NCBI GenBank assembly: GCA_020438795.1
Contig: JAGQTY010000004.1
Span: 21,941-85,940, forward strand
DNA from: Actinomycetota bacterium
Lineage (GTDB): Bacteria > Actinomycetota > Actinomycetes > S36-B12 > GCA-2699445
Length of the DNA stretch: 64,000 bases
Direction of reading: 5' to 3'
Both the position numbers and the translations under genes were made by a program. The notes beneath the pieces were generated by a model. That model saw only the letters and a program-made list of their open reading frames with translations. It did no database searches and was not told the DNA's origin. Within the stretch, counting starts at the first letter, position 1. The number at the start of each line of letters is the position of its first letter. Shown here piece by piece: positions 54,962 to 63,313 of the stretch.

Positions 54962-55710
54962 CGATCCTGCCCTCCTGGTGCCGGGGAGCCGAACCCGGAA
55001 CGCTGCAGCACCTCGGCTCCGACTGAGCCCTCCACGAGTGCCACGAAGGAAGCGGCGAGTGGACTCTCGCTCGTCGTGGCGATGGGATATGCGTTCGTGG
55101 CATTGACGGCCGCCGGTATCGGGACACCAGCAACACGCCCTTCGGCTCGACCGAGATCGCTCACGTAGACGACCCCCGCATCAGCCTGACCAGTATCGAC
55201 CTTGGTGAGCACGTCGGTCACGGACAGCTCCTCACTTGCAGGGCGCAGACCCACGCCCGCTCGCTGCTCCACGCGGGCGGTGGCCGCCCCGCACGGGACG
55301 ATAGGAGCGCAGACCACCACTTTCAGGTCGTCCCGCGTCAGGTCGGAGAATCCCCTGATCCCACGTGGGTTCCCCGGCGCGACGGCGATGACCAGGCTGT
55401 TTGTCGCGAACACGTGTGGCGTCGCGGTCAGCAGGTCCTCCTCGGCTGCACGGGCCATCGTCGCCTCATCGGCGGCGGCAAGGACGTCGGCCCGGGCACC
55501 CTGGCGGAGCTGCTCGACGAGTGTGGCGGACCCGGCGAAGTGGAACCGCACCTCCACCCCGGGGTTGGCCGTTTCGAGGCGCTCGGCGAGCGCCTCGAAC
55601 GGCTCCTGAAGAGAAGACCCTGCGAACACCGTCAACGTCTGCTGCTCGGTCGCAGAGCAGCCCGTGGCCCCAAGACAGAGCAGGCAGAGCGCCAGCAACC
55701 ATCTGACCAC
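54958..55710 (-). CDS. modA: Molybdate-binding lipoprotein ModA
   Basis: 250 residues. Lipoprotein signal with Cys at 18 (GATGC). The mature domain has the oxyanion-binding opening [20 protein letters not shown], then [20 protein letters not shown] and DAGVVYVSD, typical of ModA. Captures molybdate (or tungstate) outside the membrane for ModB/ModC. It starts three bases after the HTH-TOBE gene. Confidence 0.93.
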   Translation of the reverse strand: MVRWLLALCLLCLGATGCSATEQQTLTVFAGSSLQEPFEALAERLETANPGVEVRFHFAGSATLVEQLRQGARADVLAAADEATMARAAEEDLLTATPHVFATNSLVIAVAPGNPRGIRGFSDLTRDDLKVVVCAPIVPCGAATARVEQRAGVGLRPASEELSVTDVLTKVDTGQADAGVVYVSDLGRAEGRVAGVPIPAAVNATNAYPIATTSESPLAASFVALVEGSVGAEVLQRSGFGSPAPGGQDR

Positions 55711-55713
55711 GGC

Positions 55714-56106
55714 TCAGCCGGCTTCCACGACCACGTTGGTGGCCTTCACTACTGCCGTGGCGACCGAGCCCGGTTCCAGCCCCATCTCTTCCACCGCTTC
55801 TGCGCTCAGCAGCGAGACCACCCGGAAGGGCCCGCACTGCAGGTCCACCTGGGCCATCACCGAGTCCTTGCGGACCGCGGTGACCAGGCCCAGGAAACGG
55901 TTGCGCGCGGACCCCGGACGCCCTGGGTCCTCCAGCGCATAGGCGGCGTGCTGGCGCAGGTGGGAGGCCAGGGCCGCGCCCGGCACCACGATCCGGCCCG
56001 CTTCGTCGGTATGAGATGGCAGCGCACCACTGTCGATGAGGCGCCGTACGGTGTCCTCGCTCGCCCCAAGGAACTCAGCGGCTTGTTTCACTCGCAGTTG
56101 CGTCAC
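55714..56106 (-). CDS. HTH-TOBE (MOP) molybdate-responsive regulator
   Basis: 130 residues. An excisionase/MerR-type helix-turn-helix (about 3-50, LRVKQAAEFLGASEDTVRRL) is joined to one TOBE/MOP domain (about 68-130, RNRFLGLVTAVRKDSVMAQV) that binds molybdate. It differs from ModE of E. coli in fold of the DNA-binding part and in having a single MOP domain. First gene of the modABC operon, so probably an autoregulating molybdate sensor. Confidence 0.85.
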   Translation of the reverse strand: MTQLRVKQAAEFLGASEDTVRRLIDSGALPSHTDEAGRIVVPGAALASHLRQHAAYALEDPGRPGSARNRFLGLVTAVRKDSVMAQVDLQCGPFRVVSLLSAEAVEEMGLEPGSVATAVVKATNVVVEAG

Positions 56107-56246
56107 TATTGGACCCTATCAAGTGCAGATACGGCTTCTGGTCCATACTTCAGCCGTGCGTGCCACCTTGCCCATGCTTGGGACCTACCGGCGTCGGGCT
56201 CGGGTGGCGCGATCAGGGCGTTCCCCACGGCGGCTATGGTGATGAT

Positions 56247-56993
56247 GTGTGGGCCCTGCTGCGAACCGGCCGGTGGATCAGTTTCACCATTGCCGCCCTG
56301 ATCGTGATCATTGCTTTCGGCCTGCTCTCCGTGTGGCAGTGGCATCGGGCCACGGAGAAGCGTGAGGACCATCTGGCCGTCCTGGCAGAGATAGGACAGG
56401 CGGCAGTGCCTCTCGACACCGCATTGGCGCAGGAGCAGGACTGGGCCCACGTCACTCTGACCGGCACCTGGACTTCTGAGCAGCTCCTGGTTCGCAATCG
56501 CCCACTGTACGGCCGGCCGGGTTTCTGGGTGATCTCGGCCTTCCGGGAGGCCGACAGCGACCGGGTCGTGTGGGTGGCCCGCGGCTGGCTGGTCCAGAGC
56601 GGCACGGCCGCCGCGGTGGTGGAGCCGCCACCGGCCCCTGCCGGCGAGGTGCAGGTGAACGGCTACCTGCACCGCAGCGATAACCGCGCACTGGTCGCCG
56701 GTGAGAACATACCGCAGGGTCAGATCTCCGTGATCAACGTCGCGGAACTCAACCAGCGGACGAGCCGCGCGGTGACCGACGACTGGTATGTCCAGGCGGA
56801 GACCGACCCCGTACTCGAGCACCTGCCCCTACCCGAACCGGATGATGTGCAGAACCTCTCATACGCCGGGCAGTGGCTGTTGTTCGCCCTGATCGTTGTC
56901 GGCGGCTGGTTCTACTTCCTGCGCAGGGAGGCCAAGGAACCCGCAGCCGGCCTCGACCTCCGGGATCAGGAAGTGTCGTCACGGACCGGATGA
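56247..56993 (+). CDS. SURF1-family cytochrome oxidase assembly protein
   Basis: 248 residues from GTG 56247 (frame open to 56109; upstream start less likely as the family begins just before the first helix). N-terminal helix with FGLLSVWQWHRATEKRED, periplasmic domain with VRNRPLYGRPGFWVISAF and WVARGWLVQSG, C-terminal helix (about 218-240, AGQWLLFALIVVGGWFYFLR). SURF1 helps insert haem a into cytochrome aa3 oxidase. No oxidase subunit genes are in the window. Confidence 0.9.
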   Translation: MWALLRTGRWISFTIAALIVIIAFGLLSVWQWHRATEKREDHLAVLAEIGQAAVPLDTALAQEQDWAHVTLTGTWTSEQLLVRNRPLYGRPGFWVISAFREADSDRVVWVARGWLVQSGTAAAVVEPPPAPAGEVQVNGYLHRSDNRALVAGENIPQGQISVINVAELNQRTSRAVTDDWYVQAETDPVLEHLPLPEPDDVQNLSYAGQWLLFALIVVGGWFYFLRREAKEPAAGLDLRDQEVSSRTG

Positions 56994-57078
56994 GCGGCCG
57001 CGACGACGCCTGAGGGTGTGAGCCCTTCGTCAGGCTCGGGTACCCTTTTGAGGGCAGCATGACGATCAGGAGCGAACC

Positions 57079-58377
57079 TTGTACCAAGTGGACCCCTCCG
57101 AACGTGCCGTGCAGCCCGGTCTGACCAGCAGCCGCCCCCTGCGGATCGCGCTGCTGTCCTATCGCAGCAAGCCCCACTGCGGCGGCCAGGGCGTCTACAT
57201 CAGACACCTGAGTCGGGAGCTGACCCGTCTCGGGCACGATGTTGAGGTCATCAGCGGGCCACCGTATCCCGAACTCGACCCGGGACCACGACTGACGAAG
57301 CTCACCAGCCTCGACCTGTTTGCTGATGGCGAGACCGTGCGGATCCCCCGGCTCAACGAACTCCGGGATCCGATGAATGCCCTCGAATTCGGGGTCTCGA
57401 TGAAGGGCACCTTCCCGGAACCGCTCGCATTCAGTGTCCGGGCCTGGCGCTTGCTGAAGTCGCGAGCGCCAGCGGACTGGCCCGACATCGTGCACGACAA
57501 CCAGACCCTCGGCTACGGCATGCTGCTGATGCAGCGCGACGGCATGAACGTGGCCGCGACCATCCATCATCCGATCACGGTCGACCTGAAACTCTCGCTG
57601 GCGGCTGAGGAACGGTGGCGCAAGCGGTTCGGATTGCGTCGCTTCTACTCGTTCCTGCCCATGCAGAAGCGCGTCGCCAGGCGGATTCCCTCGATCATGA
57701 CCGTGAGCGACTCCTCGTACCGCGACCTGCGCACCGACTTCGGGGTCAGCGACCAGCAGCTTACAATGGTGCCGCTCGGGGTACTCCACGATGTGTTCAC
57801 CCCGCCCAGCAGCCCCAGAGTCCCGGGCCGGATCGTGGCCGCTGCGAGCGCCGACGTTCCGCTCAAGGGAGTGCGCCACCTGCTGGAGTCAGTGGCGGCG
57901 CTGCGGGCGGATCGGAACGTGGAACTGGTCCTGATCGGGCGGCTGCAGCCCAATGGCCCGACCGCTGCGGCGATCGAACAACTGGGCCTGGCCGATGCCG
58001 TGAGATTCGTGAGCAACGTGAGTGAGGCCGAACTCGTTGAACTCATGGGTTCGGCCAGCGTCGGCGTTGTACCCAGTCTGTATGAGGGATTCAGCCTGCC
58101 CGCGGCCGAGCTGATGTCCTGCGCCACGCCCCTGGTGGCGACGAGGGCAGGAGCGCTGCCCGAGGTCGTCGGGCCGGACGGCGAGTCGGTACTGCTGGTT
58201 CCCCCGGGGGACTCCGCCGCCCTGACCCGTGCTATCGCCCGGCTCCTGGACGATCCGAAACTTGCCGCTCGCCTGGGCCAGGCGGCACGGCAGCGGGTCC
58301 TGGAGCGATTCACCTGGAGCAGGGTCGCCAGCCAGACCGTCGACTGGTACAAGCAGTCGCTGATCTCGGCCCAGTAG
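57079..58377 (+). CDS. GT4-family glycosyltransferase of the 57-61 kb cluster
   Basis: 432 residues from a TTG at 57079 with AGGAG six bases upstream (GTG 57088 alternative). GT-B fold: N-terminal LRIALLSYRSKPHCGGQGVY, linker VPLGVLHDVF, and C-terminal donor site SLYEGFSLPAAELMSCATPL with E-x7-E-type motif. It transfers a sugar from an activated donor, probably at the cytoplasmic membrane face. Followed at ten bases by a methyltransferase, then a cyclase-fold gene: one operon. Confidence 0.88.
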   Translation: MYQVDPSERAVQPGLTSSRPLRIALLSYRSKPHCGGQGVYIRHLSRELTRLGHDVEVISGPPYPELDPGPRLTKLTSLDLFADGETVRIPRLNELRDPMNALEFGVSMKGTFPEPLAFSVRAWRLLKSRAPADWPDIVHDNQTLGYGMLLMQRDGMNVAATIHHPITVDLKLSLAAEERWRKRFGLRRFYSFLPMQKRVARRIPSIMTVSDSSYRDLRTDFGVSDQQLTMVPLGVLHDVFTPPSSPRVPGRIVAAASADVPLKGVRHLLESVAALRADRNVELVLIGRLQPNGPTAAAIEQLGLADAVRFVSNVSEAELVELMGSASVGVVPSLYEGFSLPAAELMSCATPLVATRAGALPEVVGPDGESVLLVPPGDSAALTRAIARLLDDPKLAARLGQAARQRVLERFTWSRVASQTVDWYKQSLISAQ

Positions 58378-58386
58378 GAGGACACG

Positions 58387-59124
58387 ATGCTGACAGTCGA
58401 CTTCGACAGGTTCCCCGTGGGCCCCGGGGACGCCGTGCTCGACATGGGGTGCGGCGCCGGGCGACACGCGTTCGAGGTGTACCGCCGGGGGGCCGACGTG
58501 GTGGCACTCGACCTCGACGAGACGGAGCTCGAACAGGTCGGGGTCATGTTCGAGGCGATGCGGGACGAAGGTGAGGTCCCCGCGACGGCGCGTGCTCGCA
58601 CCGTTGTCGGGAGCGCCTACGACCTGCCCTTCCCCGATGACAGTTTCGACCGGATCATCGCCGCCGAGGTGCTCGAACACCTTCCCGACGACGAACTGGC
58701 CATGGCGGAGCTCGCCCGGGTGCTTCGCCCCGGGGGTCTGCTGGCCGTCTCGGTGCCGAGATGGCTGCCCGAACAGATCTGCTGGGCACTGTCGGACGAG
58801 TACCACGAGGTGGAGGGCGGCCACGTGCGTATTTACCGCGGTACCGAACTGCGGTCCCGGCTCGAGGACGCCGGACTGCTGGTCACCGGGACGGGTCATA
58901 CGCACGCGCTGCACTCCCCCTACTGGTGGCTCAAGTGCGCGGTGGGGACCGAGAACAACGACAACTGGCTGGTGCAGCAGTACCATCGACTGCTGGTCTG
59001 GGACATGGTCCGGGCGCCGAAGCTGACCAGAACCGCTGAACGCCTGCTCGATCCTGTGATCGGCAAGAGCGTGGTCACCTACCTGCGCAAACCTGAGGAG
59101 ATCCGTGCGAAACAGCCAGCTTGA
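58387..59124 (+). CDS. Class I SAM-dependent methyltransferase
   Basis: 245 residues. Motif I VLDMGCGAGRHAFEVYRRGA and motif II VVALDLDETELEQ, then RIIAAEVLEHLPDDELAMAE and LARVLRPGGLLAVSVP. UbiE/Coq5-like C- or O-methyltransferase; acceptor unknown. Its 3' end overlaps the next gene by 20 bases, implying coupled expression with the glycosyltransferase and the cyclase-fold protein. Confidence 0.9.
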   Translation: MLTVDFDRFPVGPGDAVLDMGCGAGRHAFEVYRRGADVVALDLDETELEQVGVMFEAMRDEGEVPATARARTVVGSAYDLPFPDDSFDRIIAAEVLEHLPDDELAMAELARVLRPGGLLAVSVPRWLPEQICWALSDEYHEVEGGHVRIYRGTELRSRLEDAGLLVTGTGHTHALHSPYWWLKCAVGTENNDNWLVQQYHRLLVWDMVRAPKLTRTAERLLDPVIGKSVVTYLRKPEEIRAKQPA

Positions 59125-60202
59125 GGGTGTTCCCGGCCTCGTCACCGCAGCCGAACTCGCCCAGACCGTGGCCAGCCTGGCCGGCCTGCAGGAGGAGAGT
59201 GGCTCCATCCCCTGGCCCGACGGTCACACCGACGCGTGGGACCACGTGGAGTGCGCGATGGCCCTGGCGCTCGGCGGTCACTGGGCACCGGCGCAGCGGG
59301 CCTACCAGTGGCTGCTCGAGACCCAGAACGAAGACGGTTCCTGGGCCATGTCCTACCGGCAGAGAACCATCGACGATGCCTCGGTCGACTCCAACCAGTG
59401 CGCCTACATCGCGGTCGGCGCCTGGCAGTGGTGGTTGCTGACCCGGGACTCCAGGCAGACCAGGCAACTGTGGCCCGCGACGAAGAAGGCCCTCGACTAT
59501 GTGATCGAACTGCAGGAGCCTTCGGGACTGATCCGTTGGGGCCGCGACCCGCAGGGCAAGATGTCGGAAGGCTACCTGTTGACCGGGTCCTCGTCCATCC
59601 TGCAGGCACTGCGATGCGGCATCGCCCTCGCAGGGCTGTTCGGCGAGCCCGCTCCCGAATGGGAGTTCGCAGCCGGACGGCTCATGCACGTGCTGCGGCA
59701 CCACCAGGACGAGTTCCTGGACAAGGCGGAGTTCTCCATGGACTGGTATTACCCGGTGCTGGGCGGGGCCCTGACAGGACAGGCGGGCATCGAGCGTCTC
59801 AAGGGACGCTGGCGCGAATTCGTGTATCCAGGGCTCGGAGTCCACTGCGTCAGCAACAGTTCGTGGATCACCGCGGCCGAAACCTGCGAACTCGCCATCT
59901 CACTGATCATGCTGGGACACAAGGAGACCGCGCTGACGCTGCTGGAGGACATCAGCGCCCAGCGCCGCGATGACGGCCTGCTCTGGACCGGGTACGTCTA
60001 CGACGAACAGGTCCCCTGGCCGGCGGAAGCGTCGTCCTGGACCGCAGCGGCCTATGTCCTCGCCTGTGATGCCATCGTGGACGGGACCACCCTCACGCTC
60101 TTCACCGATCTGCCCGAGGTGAACGAACTGGCTGAAGAGGGGTGCTCCCGGCACACCGATGTCGTTCGCCTCGACCGGCGGCGCCACTCCGGACGATCCT
60201 GA
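59105..60202 (+). CDS. Squalene-cyclase/prenyltransferase-fold (alpha/alpha barrel) protein
   Basis: 365 residues from GTG 59105. Contains QW-like repeats: LETQNEDGSWAMSYRQRTID, QEPSGLIRWGRDPQGKMSEG and a more divergent N-terminal QEESGSIPWPDG. The DxDD or DCTAE catalytic motifs of terpene cyclases are not evident. The fold is therefore that of squalene cyclases or protein prenyltransferase beta subunits, but with only about half the length of a triterpene cyclase (600+) and no clear catalytic Asp. Could cyclise a small isoprenoid, or be a glycan-processing alpha/alpha-barrel. In operon with GT4 and methyltransferase. Confidence 0.8.
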   Translation: MRNSQLEGVPGLVTAAELAQTVASLAGLQEESGSIPWPDGHTDAWDHVECAMALALGGHWAPAQRAYQWLLETQNEDGSWAMSYRQRTIDDASVDSNQCAYIAVGAWQWWLLTRDSRQTRQLWPATKKALDYVIELQEPSGLIRWGRDPQGKMSEGYLLTGSSSILQALRCGIALAGLFGEPAPEWEFAAGRLMHVLRHHQDEFLDKAEFSMDWYYPVLGGALTGQAGIERLKGRWREFVYPGLGVHCVSNSSWITAAETCELAISLIMLGHKETALTLLEDISAQRRDDGLLWTGYVYDEQVPWPAEASSWTAAAYVLACDAIVDGTTLTLFTDLPEVNELAEEGCSRHTDVVRLDRRRHSGRS

Positions 60203-60215
60203 GCAACACCTGCAG

Positions 60216-60911
60216 TCAGGGCTTGCGCAGCACTCGCAGCGAACCGCAGCGACCAGTCTGCTCGAAGCCGTCCTCGCCCGTCGCCCGCTGCACCACATGC
60301 CAGGGTGGCTGTCCCCCGTCCGCCGGATTCTCGAAGACGTCATGGACGGCCAGCACACCACCGGGTACCAGGAACGGGGCGAAAGCCGCGTAGTCGTGCT
60401 GGGCGACCTCCTCGGTGTGGTTGCCGTCCAGGAAGAGAAAGGTGAGCGGGCTGTTCCACCACTGCGCTGCCTGGCGGGTGTCGGCGACCACGATGGACAC
60501 TGAGTCCTCCAAGTGGGCGCGCCAAACCGTGCGACGCAGGTGAGGCAGTGTCTCCAGTCGCTGGGTCTCGACGTCCACCAGCGTCGGATCGTGCCACTCC
60601 CAGCCCGGCTGATTCTCCTCCGAACCGCGGTGATGGTCCAGGGTGACCAGCTGACTGTCCCGCTGCGCGGCGGCCCAGCCCAGCCAGATCGTGGACTTGC
60701 CGCAGTAGCTGCCCACCTCAAGCCAGGTACCGGCCGGAGCGCTCAGTGCAGCAGCGGCAAGTGCCTGCGCCTCATCCTCGGGCAGGAACCCCTTGGTCGC
60801 AGCTGCCTGGGCGCGTAGTGATTCGGGGAGCACCCTTGGCATCCTATGCCTCGCGGGCGCCGCCCAACCCGTCGGCCCACGCCTCAGGGTGACAGTAGCT
60901 GGCATGGTCAC
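60216..60911 (-). CDS. Class I SAM-dependent methyltransferase (Methyltransf_24 type)
   Basis: 231 residues (GTG 60911; ATG 60905 or 60842 possible). SAM motif I TWLEVGSYCGKSTIWLGWAA, motif II VTLDHHRGSEENQPGW, and FLFLDGNHTEEVAQHDYAAF at the metal-binding position, as in macrocin/catechol-type O-methyltransferases. Convergent with the cyclase-fold gene with 13 bases between, so functionally tied by position rather than by operon. Confidence 0.82.
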   Translation of the reverse strand: MTMPATVTLRRGPTGWAAPARHRMPRVLPESLRAQAAATKGFLPEDEAQALAAAALSAPAGTWLEVGSYCGKSTIWLGWAAAQRDSQLVTLDHHRGSEENQPGWEWHDPTLVDVETQRLETLPHLRRTVWRAHLEDSVSIVVADTRQAAQWWNSPLTFLFLDGNHTEEVAQHDYAAFAPFLVPGGVLAVHDVFENPADGGQPPWHVVQRATGEDGFEQTGRCGSLRVLRKP

Positions 60912-60989
60912 CCAGAGGCACTCTTCCTGACGGGGCGGTGAGCCAGGTCAGCTATCCTGAAAGCACCTGCTCTTACCCCGGGGTGCACC

Positions 60990-61898
60990 ATGTCTTCGAT
61001 CGAGGCCAGGTACCACACGGTGCTGGCAGCCCTGGATGCCGCTGTCGTCATCCATGCGCCCGACACCTCAATTCTGGATGCCAACAACAGGGCTCGTGAG
61101 CTGCTGGGGATCACCGAGCTCGATGGCCGGCTGGCCACGGACCCCAACTGGGAGTTCATGGATGAGGAGCTGCAGGCCCTTCCGCTGGCGCGATTCCCCG
61201 TTCTCCAGATATTGTCCGGGCAGCCGGTGCGCCGCCAGCTGGTGGTCGTGCGCCGACCGGACAGTTCGGTCGTGTGGGTGGAGGTGAACGCATCCTCGCA
61301 CCAGAACGATTCGGGAGAGTTGCTCGAGGTAGTGGTCACCTTCATCGACGTCACAGAGCGCGAACTCAGGCACCGCAACAGCCTGGAACTCGCCGAGGAG
61401 CTGGCCAGGCTGTCGCTCACCGACTCGCTGACGGGGCTCGGCAACCGGCGAGGCATTCTGCAAGCTGCCGAGCAGGCACGTGCCAGTGCCCTGCGCCATG
61501 GCGATGCCCTCACCATCCTGATGGCCGACCTCGACGGCCTGAAGCAGGCCAACGACGAGCACGGGCACAGGTGCGGCGACGACCTGCTGGTCGAGGCCGC
61601 CAGGCTGCTCCGGTCGGAGTTGCGGCCGGAGGATCTCGCCGGTCGGATCGGGGGCGACGAGTTCCTGATCATCCTGCCCCGCACCGATGCCGCCGGGGCC
61701 AGGCATGCCGCCGACCGAATCCAGGGTGTAACCCGCTGCGTGACGTCCGACGACGTATCTCTGAGCCTCAGCATCGGCGGCGCGACAATGCGACCGAGCG
61801 AATCGGTGGCGCAGCTGATGCACAGGGCTGACCAGGCACTCTACCGGGCCAAGTCGCTCGGCGCGGCCGTTGCGGTGCTGGACGAGGAGAGCAAGTGA
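60990..61898 (+). CDS. PAS-GGDEF diguanylate cyclase with inhibitory site
   Basis: 302 residues. PAS domain about 5-120 (LDAAVVIHAPDTSILDANNR), GGDEF about 135-300 with SLTDSLTGLGNRRG, IGGDEFLIILP and the upstream RPED exactly five residues before GGDEF, an RxxD I-site for product inhibition. Cytoplasmic; makes c-di-GMP under control of its PAS. Its stop overlaps the start of the SDR gene (GTGA). Confidence 0.93.
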   Translation: MSSIEARYHTVLAALDAAVVIHAPDTSILDANNRARELLGITELDGRLATDPNWEFMDEELQALPLARFPVLQILSGQPVRRQLVVVRRPDSSVVWVEVNASSHQNDSGELLEVVVTFIDVTERELRHRNSLELAEELARLSLTDSLTGLGNRRGILQAAEQARASALRHGDALTILMADLDGLKQANDEHGHRCGDDLLVEAARLLRSELRPEDLAGRIGGDEFLIILPRTDAAGARHAADRIQGVTRCVTSDDVSLSLSIGGATMRPSESVAQLMHRADQALYRAKSLGAAVAVLDEESK

Positions 61899-62674
61899 AT
61901 CTGGGACTGTCGGGACTCGGCTACGTGGTCACCGGCGCTTCCTCCGGTCTCGGGTTCGCCACTGCGGCAGCCCTGAGTGCCGAGGGGGCCAGCACCCTGA
62001 TCGTGTCCCGGGACCGGCAGCGCATCGACGCGGCGCAGAGCCGGTTGCGGGAACCCGGTGGCGGCCACGTGGACAGCTGCGTCGCCGATCTCGCCGATCC
62101 GACAGCCGTGACGATGATGCTCGACACTGCCTTCGAGTCACTGCCCAGCGTGAACGGGGCTTTCGTTAGTGTCGGCGGACCACCCGCGGGTCTGGCCCTC
62201 GACCTCAGTGACGAGCAGTGGCGGACCTCGTTCGAGACTGTGTTCCTGGGAGCCCTTCGTGTGATCCGGGGGCTGGTGCACCGCTGGCCGGACCATTCGA
62301 CAGCGACCCGGTCGATCGTGCTCGTACTGTCGACCACGGTCTCGTGGCCCAATCCGTTCCTTGGGGCCAGCAACGGACTGCGTCCCGGTCTGGCCGTCCT
62401 CGTCAAGGACCTTGCCACTCAGCTCGGACCTACGGGGATCCGGGTCAACGCCCTGCTTCCGGGGCGAGTCGACACGGCGCGACTGGCACAGCTGGATGCC
62501 CTCACCGGAGACGCCGAGGCGTCTCGGCGCGCCCACGAGCAGGCGATACCGCTACGTCGCTACGGGCGTCCGGGTGAGTTCGCCGACGTGGCGACGTTCC
62601 TGCTGTCGCCACGTGCCAGCTACGTGACCGGCGCCATCATCCCGGTCGACGGCGGCATTCTGCCCACCGTCTGA
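61895..62674 (+). CDS. Short-chain dehydrogenase/reductase family protein lacking the catalytic Tyr/Lys
   Basis: 259 residues. Cofactor motif VTGASSGLGFATA (TGxxxGxG) and C-terminal SYVTGAIIPVDGGI are normal. The active-site region reads VLSTTVSWPNPFLGASNGLR, where S-x-YxxxK should continue with Tyr and Lys: the Ser is present, Tyr and Lys are not. A known divergent subgroup of SDRs also lacks YxxxK, so it may bind NAD(P) or c-di-GMP without oxidoreduction. Coupled by a GTGA overlap to the diguanylate cyclase. Confidence 0.85.
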   Translation: MNLGLSGLGYVVTGASSGLGFATAAALSAEGASTLIVSRDRQRIDAAQSRLREPGGGHVDSCVADLADPTAVTMMLDTAFESLPSVNGAFVSVGGPPAGLALDLSDEQWRTSFETVFLGALRVIRGLVHRWPDHSTATRSIVLVLSTTVSWPNPFLGASNGLRPGLAVLVKDLATQLGPTGIRVNALLPGRVDTARLAQLDALTGDAEASRRAHEQAIPLRRYGRPGEFADVATFLLSPRASYVTGAIIPVDGGILPTV

Positions 62675-62815
62675 TGGCGCCTGACCGTGGGACATACCGG
62701 CACGGGGGCGGCGCCTGACCGGGACCTTGTTCCCGCACACCAGCGGCCGAACCGTGACTTCGCTTCGCACTGGGCATACTGGCGCGGCTACTCTGAACAT
62801 GCTCCAGGAGGTTTC

Positions 62816-63241
62816 ATGCAATCGGCCCCCTTCGACATCCTTGTGGTCGACGACTCCGAGGAGGATGCCAGGCTGCTCACCCTGTTCGCCCGGAGGGCAA
62901 GGGTCGAGAACCCGATCGTCCACATGAACAGTGGTCAAGCCGCTCTCGACTACCTCTCCGCCAGCGACACGGTGCCCCCCGGCCTGATCCTGCTCGACAT
63001 CCGCATGCCCGGACTCGACGGCCACGAGACTCTGCAACTGATCCGTGAGCACGAGAACGCGCGAACCGCGGTGATCCCAGTGGTCATGCTGACCACGAGC
63101 GACGATGACGAAGACATCCGCAAGGCGTACGAAATGCACGCCAACAGCTACATCGTGAAACCGGAGGACGCCGAGGGATTCCTCCGGGTGATTCACTCCT
63201 TGGACGAGTACTGGTTCCAAGTGGTGCGGCGGCCGACATGA
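62816..63241 (+). CDS. Single-domain response regulator (Rcp1-like)
   Basis: 141 residues from ATG 62816, with AGGAGG at ideal distance. Receiver domain only: acidic pocket VVDDSEEDARL, phospho-acceptor Asp61 in LLDIRMPG, conserved Thr/Ser in MLTTSDDDED and Lys115 in YIVKPED. Resembles cyanobacterial Rcp1, partner of phytochrome kinases. The PAS kinase 72 bases downstream is the likely phospho-donor. Confidence 0.92.
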   Translation: MQSAPFDILVVDDSEEDARLLTLFARRARVENPIVHMNSGQAALDYLSASDTVPPGLILLDIRMPGLDGHETLQLIREHENARTAVIPVVMLTTSDDDEDIRKAYEMHANSYIVKPEDAEGFLRVIHSLDEYWFQVVRRPT

Positions 63242-63313
63242 AGACGGGCAGGGCGGGCGGAGACCTCCTGCGGACTACTGCAGCCCCCGTTGCCTGGTTG
63301 TGGGCGCCTGATC

